From: Rosenbergiella nectarea | GTDB lineage: Bacteria; Pseudomonadota; Gammaproteobacteria; Enterobacterales; Enterobacteriaceae | Length of the DNA stretch: 64,000 bases | Reading direction: 5' to 3' | Assembly (NCBI RefSeq): GCF_900111105.1 | Contig: NZ_FOGC01000008.1 | Span: forward strand, 113,785 to 177,784 | Shown: piece by piece, positions 16,092 through 24,022 of the stretch | Numbering within the stretch: the stretch's first letter is position 1 | Layout: each line of letters opens with the position of its first letter | The notes under the pieces: model-generated | What the model saw: only the letters and a program-made list of their open reading frames with translations | What the model was told of the DNA's origin: nothing | Databases searched by the model: none | Translations under genes and position numbers: made by a program

Positions 16092-18173
16092 TTAGGTTAA
16101 ATGTCCACGTATCGTGACTTCTCGGTCTTCAGGCACTTCATTATAAGACAGGACAAAAAGTTCGGTGGAGAAGGAACGCGCATAACGGGCGAGTAGGGGG
16201 CGCAATGCCGGCGGTACAATCAATACTGGCGGTAAGTTCTCGGCCTTCATTTGTTGGGTAATCAACGGCATATTCGTCTGCAGCTGTGATAATAAATGGG
16301 GATCGAGAGGAATATTATCTAACTCTTTATTCCCCGCCGCTTGTTGGGCCCTTAACAGTAAATTCTCCAGCTCATCGCTCAACGTGAATACCGCGAACTG
16401 CGACCGGTTTTTATTGATCCCTTGCACAATTTGTCGACGTAAGGCATAACGCACATCAGCGGCGAGGAGTAGCGGGTCCTTGGTGACTTGATGGCCCATT
16501 AATAGCGCGGTGGCGATCGTCACAATATCTTTCAAACTAACACTATCAAGCAGTAGTGTGCGGTAAATACGCAACTGTTGCGCATAGGTGAGGGCTTGTT
16601 GGAGATCATCGCTTAAACGTGGGGCTTGCGCGGCTAAACGTTTATGTAGCTGGGTGATATCGTCGTATTGAAAGAGTTCTGGCAGGTGAAGTTTAGCCAC
16701 TTTATTGACATGCGTAGCGATCACACTGGCACAATCAACCACTTGATAGCCAAAGCGTAATGCTTGGCTTTTCTGTGTCGGGTCAATCCAGATGGCGGAC
16801 ATTCCATAGGCGGGATCAGTCCCTAGAATTCCGTCGAGCTCACCGTAAATTTCATTACTGGCCAGTGCCATTAACTTATCGGCATAGACTTCCCCCATTG
16901 CGGCTTGGATTCCTTGTACCGTAATGCTGTATTGGGTGGGTTTTAAACGGAAGTTTTCTCTGACCTGAATTTCAGGCAGTAGTATGCCACTATTTTCCGA
17001 CAGAATCTGGCGTACGCCCGTAATGCGTTGAGAGAGCAAGCTACCCTGCGCTGGGTCAATAAGCGTGACCAGCTTGTACCCCAAGTTTAGGCCGAGGGCT
17101 TCTGTCTGGGTAAGACTCTCCCACTCTACTGGCGGGGCCTGAATCTCAAGGTGGCGATCGATCTCGGCGGTAGGCATTACCTTCGCCGTCGCGATACGTT
17201 TCGACTGACGCCATGCCGTAAAGGCCAATAAGAGGGTGAAACTCAGAAATGCGACATGTGGCATGCCGGGCACCAGGGCCATGACAAACATGATACCCGC
17301 TACCGTATAAAGAACGGTAGGCTGGGCAAGCAGCTGCTCACGGACTTCATGGCGGATATCTTGTCCATCACTGACACGCGTGACGATGATCGCCGCTGCT
17401 GTCGAGAGGAGTAGGGAAGGAAGCTGCGCAACGAGGCCGTCACCAATGGTTAGCAAAACGTATTGCTGGAATGCTTGGCTAGCATCGAGTTGGTATTTCA
17501 CCATCCCAATAGCAATACCGCCGACCATATTAATGACCAGAATCAGCATTCCTGCGATGGCATCACCCCGCACAAATTTCGACGCACCGTCCATCGAACC
17601 GTAAAAGTCGGCCTCTCGCGTCACTTCCGCACGCCTTTCGCGGGCTTGCGTTTGGGTGATAGCGCCAGCATTTAATTCGGCATCAATCGCCATCTGTTTA
17701 CCAGGCATGGCATCAAGGGTAAAACGGGCGGACACCTCGGAAATCCGTTCAGCTCCCTTAGTGATAACCACGAAATTGACAATCATCAGAATAATGAAAA
17801 CAACTAAGCCCACTACAAAATCGCCGCCGATCACCACTTGACCGAAGGCTTCGATGACTTTACCGGCTGCGCCTTCACCTTCATGCCCATGTAACAGAAC
17901 CACCCGCGTTGAGGCGACATTTAATGATAGCCGTAACAAAGTGGTGATAAGCAGTAAAGTCGGGAAAATACTGAAATCGAGTGGACGTTGAGCGTTGACC
18001 GACACGAGCAATATCAGGATGGCCAGCACAATATTGAAGGTAAATAGGCAATCGAGCACCAAGGGATTTAACGGTAATATCACCATGGATAATACCGATA
18101 AAATCAGGATCGGCAGCCCTAATGGGAATTTTTTGGCAGACTGAACCCATGGTGTGAGTGGAAATTTATTCAC
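16092..18173 (-). CDS. flhA: Flagellar export gate protein FlhA (Flag-2/lateral type)
   Basis: FlhA (LfhA in lateral systems) forms the nonameric export gate ring of the flagellar type III secretion apparatus and uses the proton gradient. The 693-residue product matches the family length, with about eight N-terminal membrane helices, the conserved cytoplasmic loop (SARFTLDAMPGKQMAIDAEL, RAEVTREADFYGSMDGASKF) and the C-terminal chaperone-docking domain ending near the conserved LLARYARSF. It overlaps flhB by 8 bases and is the last gene of the leftward fliM-fliN-fliP-fliQ-fliR-flhB-flhA operon. No flhE follows. Confidence 0.95.
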   Translation of the reverse strand: MNKFPLTPWVQSAKKFPLGLPILILSVLSMVILPLNPLVLDCLFTFNIVLAILILLVSVNAQRPLDFSIFPTLLLITTLLRLSLNVASTRVVLLHGHEGEGAAGKVIEAFGQVVIGGDFVVGLVVFIILMIVNFVVITKGAERISEVSARFTLDAMPGKQMAIDAELNAGAITQTQARERRAEVTREADFYGSMDGASKFVRGDAIAGMLILVINMVGGIAIGMVKYQLDASQAFQQYVLLTIGDGLVAQLPSLLLSTAAAIIVTRVSDGQDIRHEVREQLLAQPTVLYTVAGIMFVMALVPGMPHVAFLSFTLLLAFTAWRQSKRIATAKVMPTAEIDRHLEIQAPPVEWESLTQTEALGLNLGYKLVTLIDPAQGSLLSQRITGVRQILSENSGILLPEIQVRENFRLKPTQYSITVQGIQAAMGEVYADKLMALASNEIYGELDGILGTDPAYGMSAIWIDPTQKSQALRFGYQVVDCASVIATHVNKVAKLHLPELFQYDDITQLHKRLAAQAPRLSDDLQQALTYAQQLRIYRTLLLDSVSLKDIVTIATALLMGHQVTKDPLLLAADVRYALRRQIVQGINKNRSQFAVFTLSDELENLLLRAQQAAGNKELDNIPLDPHLLSQLQTNMPLITQQMKAENLPPVLIVPPALRPLLARYARSFSTELFVLSYNEVPEDREVTIRGHLT

Positions 18174-19290
18174 TGAATTGTCCTTCGGCTGGCAGCGATA
18201 ATGTGTTATTCATACGCGGTTTTTGTAACGATTGATCTTCCCGCCACCGGCGTAACTGCATGACATAGGTTAAGACATGTGCGATGGCCTGATACAGCTG
18301 GTGGGGAATTTGTTGGTTTACTCGAGTCGAGGCATACACCGCACGGGCTAAAGGGGGAAACTCTACCACTTCAATCGCATGTTCTTGACCCAGCTGACGG
18401 ATAAACAGCGCGAGATCATCGATCCCTTTCGCGACGACATAGGGGGCGGCGGCAGCTTGCGGATCATATCGTAATGCCACGGCGTAATGGGTCGGATTCG
18501 TGATAATGACATTAGCTTGCGGGACGCTCTGACGCAGTTGACCTTGGGTAATCTGCCGCTGCAGTTGGCGTAAACGGCCTTTAATCTGCGGGTTACCCTC
18601 TGTGTTTTTAAATTCATCCTTTACTTCTTGGCGGCTCATCCGCATTTTACGCTGGAATTGGTAACGGCTTAATGGCCATTCAACTAATGCAAAGCCCACC
18701 ATCAGCACGACAAAATACGCGAAGAGTTTTACCACTAACGCTAAACCGATGGAAAGCCCGCTTGGCCAGCTAAGACGAGAGAGCAGCATGATCTCGGGCA
18801 GAGCATGGCGCAGTACGATCACCAGCATCACTAAGATTATTACGCTCTTCACCATCACCTTACTTAATTCAATCAGATTATCGAGGGCGACAAGACGCGC
18901 GATACCGGTAAGGGGATTGATGCGCTTAAAATCAGGCAGCAGTTTAGGCAGGCTAAAGATCCATCCGCCGCTAAAGAGGGCGACTAAGCTTCCAGCCAAG
19001 GGCACAATACAAAAACTGAGCACTATCATCAGTACGCTATACAGGCCACTCCCCACCATAGAGAGTAAGTCGTCGTTTGAATAAGGGGCGATCCTATGCT
19101 GAGGCAGACGCTGAAAAAAGTCAGCAACCAGATGCCAATACCATGGCGTTAACAGTATCAAGGTGGCGAAGGCGACAGCCAAGGACGCCGCGGAGGAGAG
19201 TTCTTTTGCACGGCCGGCATCCCCTTTTTCACGTGCCTTTTTGAGCTTGGTCGGTGTGGCTTTTTCGGTTTTATCACTAGCTTGAGACAT
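18166..19290 (-). CDS. flhB: Flagellar export switch protein FlhB (Flag-2 type)
   Basis: FlhB controls the substrate switch of the export apparatus from rod/hook to filament proteins by self-cleavage. The 374-residue protein begins with the charged EKATPTKLKKAREKG segment, has four membrane helices (about 35-210), and a cytoplasmic part with the cleavage motif NPTH (265-268, ITNPTHYAVALRYD). I chose ATG at 19290, preceded by GAGGGG and giving the family-like N terminus; an upstream in-frame ATG at 19311 is less likely. It overlaps fliR by 14 bases and flhA by 8, so translation is coupled. Confidence 0.94.
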   Translation of the reverse strand: MSQASDKTEKATPTKLKKAREKGDAGRAKELSSAASLAVAFATLILLTPWYWHLVADFFQRLPQHRIAPYSNDDLLSMVGSGLYSVLMIVLSFCIVPLAGSLVALFSGGWIFSLPKLLPDFKRINPLTGIARLVALDNLIELSKVMVKSVIILVMLVIVLRHALPEIMLLSRLSWPSGLSIGLALVVKLFAYFVVLMVGFALVEWPLSRYQFQRKMRMSRQEVKDEFKNTEGNPQIKGRLRQLQRQITQGQLRQSVPQANVIITNPTHYAVALRYDPQAAAAPYVVAKGIDDLALFIRQLGQEHAIEVVEFPPLARAVYASTRVNQQIPHQLYQAIAHVLTYVMQLRRWREDQSLQKPRMNNTLSLPAEGQFSE

Positions 19291-20056
19291 TGGCCCCTCG
19301 CAACAGATCAAACTGGTGAATAATTTGGTTGGTCAACGATAGATAATGTTCAGATAAGGACGGGATCAGTAACGCAATGCTCACGATACCGGCCAAGGTT
19401 GCTAGCGGAAAGCCCAGTGAGAATAAATTAAGGCTCGGCGAAACCTTATTGAGCAATCCAAATACGCCCTGAATGAGTAGCATGATGATCGTCGAAGGCA
19501 GCGCAATAATGACCGCTGCGGAGATAATCCAGCCAAAACTGCTGATCATCACCTGCAAGCTTGGCCAACTCAATGCAGCGCCGATAGGCCAATAGATAAA
19601 GCCTTTATACAAGACGGTGATCAGCAGTAAGTGCCCATTTGCAGCAAAGAAAATCAACATCGCGGTCAGGTTGAACAGTTGTGCGACCAAGGTATTGCTT
19701 GTCCCATTCACCGGATCGTTCTGGACCGCCATCGATAAGCCCATATTCATCGCAATAATCTGCCCTGCAGTGTGTAACGACGAAAAGGCGAACTGTAACA
19801 GTTGACCAAAAATCGCTCCCCAGCCGATCTGCTCCGCCACTAATATTAACATGGTGCTTGAGAGCAATGCGGGTAAAGGAGGAAGAGCCAGTAATGGCCC
19901 GATAAGCGCCGTCAGCACCATAGAGAGTAGTAGCCGAACTTTTCGAGAGATCAGCGTGCTTTCGGCGAGGGGGCTGAACTGTAAGAAGGCGAGTATTCGC
20001 ACCCAAGGCAGCAATAGGGTAAGAAGATGACTGTAGAAGCCCGTTAAATCCAGCAT
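19277..20056 (-). CDS. fliR: Flagellar export protein FliR (Flag-2 type)
   Basis: FliR is one of the three proteins (FliP5-FliQ4-FliR1) of the export channel. The 259 residues form about six hydrophobic helices; the stretch AEQIGWGAIFGQLLQFAFSSLHTAGQIIAMNMGLS with following DPVNGTSNTLVAQLFNL is typical of FliR. It follows fliQ by four bases and overlaps flhB. Confidence 0.92.
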   Translation of the reverse strand: MLDLTGFYSHLLTLLLPWVRILAFLQFSPLAESTLISRKVRLLLSMVLTALIGPLLALPPLPALLSSTMLILVAEQIGWGAIFGQLLQFAFSSLHTAGQIIAMNMGLSMAVQNDPVNGTSNTLVAQLFNLTAMLIFFAANGHLLLITVLYKGFIYWPIGAALSWPSLQVMISSFGWIISAAVIIALPSTIIMLLIQGVFGLLNKVSPSLNLFSLGFPLATLAGIVSIALLIPSLSEHYLSLTNQIIHQFDLLRGANVSS

Positions 20057-20060
20057 GTTG

Positions 20061-20333
20061 CTACCCAGTCAACGAACCCGCTTGATGGAACAATAGCTCA
20101 GTGAAATCGATTAATTTGATTAATATCCATTTCCCGGCGACGATTAATACGAGGAGTGTCACCACTAAGCGAGGCAGAAAACTCAGTGTCTGTTCATTAA
20201 TTTGCGTAGCGGCTTGAAATATACTGACACATAGACCGACCAACAGTCCGGGTAAAATAATGACGGCTGAAATGAGCAAGACCAGTTGAATGGCACTTCC
20301 CATCTGATCGCTAATACTATCCAGCGTAAACAT
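20061..20333 (-). CDS. fliQ: Flagellar export protein FliQ (Flag-2 type)
   Basis: FliQ is a small two-helix component of the export channel. The 90 residues contain two hydrophobic helices joined by the conserved loop VSIFQAATQINEQTLSFLPRL, which is the FliQ signature. It is packed between fliP (one base gap) and fliR in the leftward operon. Confidence 0.92.
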   Translation of the reverse strand: MFTLDSISDQMGSAIQLVLLISAVIILPGLLVGLCVSIFQAATQINEQTLSFLPRLVVTLLVLIVAGKWILIKLIDFTELLFHQAGSLTG

Positions 20334-20334
20334 C

Positions 20335-21084
20335 TTAAAACCCCTGAATACTATGCGTAAGGGTACCGGTAATTAACGTCCAACCATCACATAAAACAAA
20401 GAGCAGCAGTTTGAAAGGCAAGGAGACAACCATTGGCGATAACATCATCATGCCCATGGCCATCAGAATGCTCGAGACAATCAGGTCGATAACCAGAAAA
20501 GGCAGATAGATCATAAAGCCTATCTGGAAGGCCGTTTTTAACTCGCTGAGGAGATAAGCAGGCGTAATGATCGTGAGATCCTGATCTTCAGGTTTACCGC
20601 TGGCTTTAGCGATACTCATGATCTGTGCGAGCGCCGGTTTGCTGGTCTGCGCGAGCATAAATTTTTTCAACGGATCACTGGCTCGCTGCAGTGCATCGGT
20701 CAGTGAAATCTGTTGCGCTTGATAAGGTTGGAAGGCTTGTTGATTGATGGTGGTCCAGACTGGGCGCATCACCAGTAAAGTTAGGCATAACGCGATACCG
20801 GTGAGCACTTTATTCGGCGGCGTTTGCTGTAAACCCAATGCCTGGCGCAAGATCGCTAATACGATAATAAAGCGAGTAAAACTGGTCATCATTAATACCA
20901 TAATCGGTAATAAGCCGAGCAGGGTCATCAACACCAGAATTTCAATATTCACGCTATATTGCTGCGAACCATTGGCGGCTTGGGTACTGAATAGCGGTAA
21001 TCCCGGTTGGGCGGCAAAGAGTGGCGCAGAGGCTAACAGCCCAATAGCTGGCAATAGGTAACCTGCCTTGGCAGTTAGGCTCAT
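20335..21084 (-). CDS. fliP: Flagellar export protein FliP (Flag-2 type)
   Basis: FliP forms the pentameric core of the flagellar export channel. The 249-residue precursor has an N-terminal signal sequence as in other FliP proteins (cleavage near LFAAQP), then SFTRFIIVLAILRQALGLQQTPPNKVL and the late FKLLLFVLCDGW segment, both hallmark FliP motifs. It overlaps fliN by four bases. fliO, which normally precedes fliP and helps FliP assemble in the primary system, is absent here, as in other Flag-2 clusters. Confidence 0.94.
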   Translation of the reverse strand: MSLTAKAGYLLPAIGLLASAPLFAAQPGLPLFSTQAANGSQQYSVNIEILVLMTLLGLLPIMVLMMTSFTRFIIVLAILRQALGLQQTPPNKVLTGIALCLTLLVMRPVWTTINQQAFQPYQAQQISLTDALQRASDPLKKFMLAQTSKPALAQIMSIAKASGKPEDQDLTIITPAYLLSELKTAFQIGFMIYLPFLVIDLIVSSILMAMGMMMLSPMVVSLPFKLLLFVLCDGWTLITGTLTHSIQGF

Positions 21085-21461
21085 GGCGTCAGATCACTCA
21101 ACGATTGTCCAGTGAACTCAATAATACGTAAGCCATACTTATCATTCACCACCACAACTTCGGCTTTACCAAACAGCACACCGTTGACTTTTAAATCAAG
21201 CGGCTCTCCTGCCATCTTATTTAACTCAATGACAGAGCTATTATCGATCGCCAATAATTCGGCGAGGGAGACGTTCACCGAGGCGACCTCAAGCGTTAAG
21301 GTTAAGGGGATTCGGTTAAATAACTGCCGTTTACGCTCATCCGCTTTTTGTTGTGCATAATCGGTATTTGAGACTGGATCTGCCCCTTGGGGGCTAAGAT
21401 CATCTAAGTGAATATCGTCCAAAGAAAAAGCGGACGGAGTGGTATTATTATCGTAGTTCAT
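21081..21461 (-). CDS. fliN: Flagellar motor switch protein FliN (Flag-2 type)
   Basis: FliN builds the lower C-ring with FliM and docks the FliH-FliI ATPase. The 126-residue protein has the C-terminal SpoA domain (about 45-120): RIPLTLTLEVASVNVSLAELL, then LNKMAGEPLDLKVNGVLFGKAEVVVVNDKYGLRI, the standard FliN sequence. It follows fliM by six bases and overlaps fliP. Confidence 0.93.
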   Translation of the reverse strand: MNYDNNTTPSAFSLDDIHLDDLSPQGADPVSNTDYAQQKADERKRQLFNRIPLTLTLEVASVNVSLAELLAIDNSSVIELNKMAGEPLDLKVNGVLFGKAEVVVVNDKYGLRIIEFTGQSLSDLTP

Positions 21462-21467
21462 ACTGCG

Positions 21468-22367
21468 TTACCTGGTGTAATGATCAATAAAATCTGACAA
21501 CACAAGCTGGCCTTGATGCTCAGAAACTTTTGCCTGGAACAGGACTTCATCACCTAAAATAACCGGCACAGACTCATTCAGAAAAATAGGCAATACCTCC
21601 TCAACCTGTAATGTCAGCAGGCGTTCCAGAGTCGTTTCAACACTGGCCAGCTGAGCGGTTAAGGTAAAGGGAACCCGGCACAGCTGTCGTTCCAACTGGT
21701 CGCCGGATAATGCCGTGTGCACAGCCTGTTCATTTTCTTGGCGTAAACCACTTAAAATGTGATCAATCAGTTGATGATCAAAATGTAAAGTGATGACCCC
21801 TTGCGGGTAGCCGCGCAGCTGGAAGGAAAGAGACCAAGCCCACTGGCTGTGTTGTTGGTTATGATGGGGCTGTAACGTAATAGGCAACCCAATCACTTCT
21901 GGAGTCAAAAATATTTGACTGATCTCATCCCCAAGCCGCTCTTGTAACCGTAACTCTGTCTGAGTGATCTCAGTCGTTTCGTTCAGTTCAGTGTTATCGG
22001 TGACACCATAAAAGTCATTCAATAATGTCAGTAATAAAGGTCGGTCGATTTCGAAGGCTATTTTCCCAGCCGAGCAGGAATAAAGTTGGTGGCATTTCTT
22101 ATTTTCTTCGATAGAAAAAATAATATTAGCGAGCGAAGTATTTATTCTAAATTTATTTAAAAAATAACGGCTCACGCTCACATCGAAATTATCATAATTT
22201 TTATTAATATGTTCTGCGAGCTTGTGCCAAGGTTTGCCGAGCTGACTGACCGCCAGGGGCAGGACGTTATCCTCCCCATCAATGTTTAGTTTTTTCAGTG
22301 TATCTTTAGCGGAAACCATGTTGTGTCCGGCGTTCTGATGCTGTATCTGATAAGCAATACTAAGCAT
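21468..22367 (-). CDS. fliM: Flagellar motor switch protein FliM (Flag-2 type, diverged)
   Basis: FliM links the rotor ring to the switch response. The 299-residue product is shorter than primary FliM (334 in E. coli). The C-terminal SpoA domain is clear (QLCRVPFTLTAQLASVETTLERLLTLQVEEVLPI). The middle domain is diverged and I cannot find the conserved GGxG motif. The N terminus lacks the EIDALL-type CheY-binding peptide. The start is uncertain: ATG at 22367 has no good ribosome site; ATG at 22319 (283 residues) has a weak GGA before it. First gene of the leftward operon, divergent from lafK. Identity rests on the C-terminal domain and position before fliN. Confidence 0.85.
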   Translation of the reverse strand: MLSIAYQIQHQNAGHNMVSAKDTLKKLNIDGEDNVLPLAVSQLGKPWHKLAEHINKNYDNFDVSVSRYFLNKFRINTSLANIIFSIEENKKCHQLYSCSAGKIAFEIDRPLLLTLLNDFYGVTDNTELNETTEITQTELRLQERLGDEISQIFLTPEVIGLPITLQPHHNQQHSQWAWSLSFQLRGYPQGVITLHFDHQLIDHILSGLRQENEQAVHTALSGDQLERQLCRVPFTLTAQLASVETTLERLLTLQVEEVLPIFLNESVPVILGDEVLFQAKVSEHQGQLVLSDFIDHYTR

Positions 22368-22675
22368 TTAGTAAGGAATTATTAAGAATACTATGAGATA
22401 TTGGTTGCGGCTTGCAAGGGTTTTGTTTAGATTTGTATCAGAAGATTCTGCAAATTTGTTCTAAAAACCATCACTTTTTGGTTAGGAAATGGTCATGCAT
22501 GGGCCGTAAGCACCACTTCTGTACGATTTATCGCCAATTATATTAAAATGTATAACCTTAAAAGCGTACTCTCTCTGAGGGTTCGCCCATAAATTGAACA
22601 GAAAAATTTGTCATTGTTAATTTTAAATATTAATAAAAATTAGCAAAACACTTACTTTACACTTGGGAAATATCA
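22368..22675. promoter_or_regulatory. Divergent control region between fliM and lafK
   Basis: About 308 bases, AT-rich toward lafK, that must hold promoters for the leftward export operon and the rightward lafK-fliEFGHIJ operon. On the plus strand a sigma70-like TTGTCA (22608-22613), 17-base spacer and TAATAA (22631-22636) is the best lafK promoter candidate. I found no sigma54 -24/-12 pair on either strand here, so both operons may be at the top of the cascade. Confidence 0.4.
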
Positions 22676-23668
22676 ATGAGTTTTTATTCTTCTGGGATAA
22701 ATACTGCTGATGCTGATCTAATTTCATGCGCTGCAAAGAGTATCGACACTTTACGCCTAGCTGAAAAAATAGCCAAGGTGAGTGTGCCCGTTCTGATTTA
22801 CGGGGAGTCAGGCACCGGCAAAGAGTGTATTGCTCGTCACATCCATCGACAACAATTTGGCGCTACGACTGCCGCCCCCTACATCGGCGTCAACTGTGCA
22901 GCGATCCCCGACAGCTTGTTAGAAGCCACCCTCTTTGGGTATGAGAAGGGGGCCTTTACTGGGGCAGTCCAAACCATGCCGGGTAAATTTGAACAAGCGA
23001 ATGGTGGCACCTTACTCCTCGATGAAATTGGGGATATGCCTCTGTCGCTGCAAGTTAAGTTACTGCGAGTCTTGCAAGAGCAGGAAGTCGAGCGGCTGGG
23101 CAGTACTCGACGGATAAAACTAAACGTGAGAATTATCGCCGCGACACATCAAGATATTCCACTGGCGGTCAAAGAGGGACGGTTTCGACAAGATCTTTTC
23201 TATCGTTTAGCCGTTTTACCCATCACTATTGCGCCGTTACGTGAACGCCCTGAAGATATTCTACCGTTGGTCAATCATTTTATGCAGAAGTATCGGGCGT
23301 TTACCTCGTCAGACATTACGCTTCCCCCCGTCGTTAAACAGGCCTTAGTGAGCTATGACTGGCCCGGTAATGTTCGAGAGCTTGAAAATAAGGTGCAGCG
23401 CGGCCTCATTCTTTGCCAAGGGGCTAGCCTAACGGTAGAAGACCTCGGATTACCCGAAGCCTGTTCTCCGCAAAAGATAGCGTACAGTGAAGTCCATAGT
23501 ATTCCAGCTATCCGGGATTTGGGGAAACAGGTGGAACAACAATACGTGCTGGACGTCCTCAAACAGTTTAACGGCAACAAAACGCTGACCGCTGAAAAGC
23601 TTGGGATTACGCCGCGAGCGTTACGTTACCGCCTTAGCTCAATGCGCCAAGCGGGTTTATGTCGTTAA
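22676..23668 (+). CDS. lafK: Sigma54-dependent flagellar activator LafK
   Basis: LafK is the master activator of lateral flagellar genes in Vibrio and of Flag-2 systems, acting with RpoN. The 330-residue protein consists of an AAA+ domain and a C-terminal Fis-type helix-turn-helix (about 300-323, KTLTAEKLGITPRALRYRL). Visible: Walker A GESGTGKE (43-50), the sigma54-contacting GAFTGA loop (92-97), Walker B LLLDEIGD (113-120), the sensor I region NVRIIAATHQD, and WPGNVRELENKVQR. Only about 20 residues precede the AAA+ domain, so there is no receiver or other sensory domain. fliE follows 21 bases later, implying one operon. Confidence 0.9.
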   Translation: MSFYSSGINTADADLISCAAKSIDTLRLAEKIAKVSVPVLIYGESGTGKECIARHIHRQQFGATTAAPYIGVNCAAIPDSLLEATLFGYEKGAFTGAVQTMPGKFEQANGGTLLLDEIGDMPLSLQVKLLRVLQEQEVERLGSTRRIKLNVRIIAATHQDIPLAVKEGRFRQDLFYRLAVLPITIAPLRERPEDILPLVNHFMQKYRAFTSSDITLPPVVKQALVSYDWPGNVRELENKVQRGLILCQGASLTVEDLGLPEACSPQKIAYSEVHSIPAIRDLGKQVEQQYVLDVLKQFNGNKTLTAEKLGITPRALRYRLSSMRQAGLCR

Positions 23669-23689
23669 GTCCTCTGGAGGAATGGATAA

Positions 23690-24010
23690 ATGAGTATTGA
23701 TCCGACTATTTCACTGTTTTCATCCGGGGTTCGGGGCGGTGAGAGTTTGCCACAGGACCCGCTTCCGGCCATGCCTACAAGCCATTCAACTGACAGCTTT
23801 CAATCTGTACTCGCTCACGCTGTAGGGCACGTCACTCAACTACAGCTGGCGGCAAGTGAGCAGCAACAAGCGATTAACTCTGGTCAAAGTGACGATTTGG
23901 CGGGGGCAATGGTGGCCAGTCAACAAGCGAACATCAGCTTTAGTGCATTGCTGCAAGTGCGTAATAAGTTGACGAGCGCGCTAGACGATATTTTAAATAC
24001 CCCTCTCTGA
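23690..24010 (+). CDS. fliE: Flagellar MS-ring/rod adaptor FliE (Flag-2 type)
   Basis: FliE joins the MS ring to the proximal rod and is the first rod-type export substrate. The 106 residues end with the FliE signature ANISFSALLQVRNKLTSALDDILNTPL. The N-terminal half is variable, as in the family. A GGAGGAA ribosome site precedes ATG. It heads the fliEFGHIJ set directly after lafK. Confidence 0.9.
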   Translation: MSIDPTISLFSSGVRGGESLPQDPLPAMPTSHSTDSFQSVLAHAVGHVTQLQLAASEQQQAINSGQSDDLAGAMVASQQANISFSALLQVRNKLTSALDDILNTPL

Positions 24011-24022
24011 TGTGGAGCCATA

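Noticed and set aside
18749-19084. Plus-strand frame of about 110 codons inside flhB
   Set aside because: It lies fully opposite a strongly supported flhB frame and shows no recognisable domain.
22380-22520. Sigma54 promoter in the fliM-lafK region (TGG...TTGCA near 22403-22420)
   Set aside because: GG and GC are 11 bases apart instead of 12 and the -24 element is poor.
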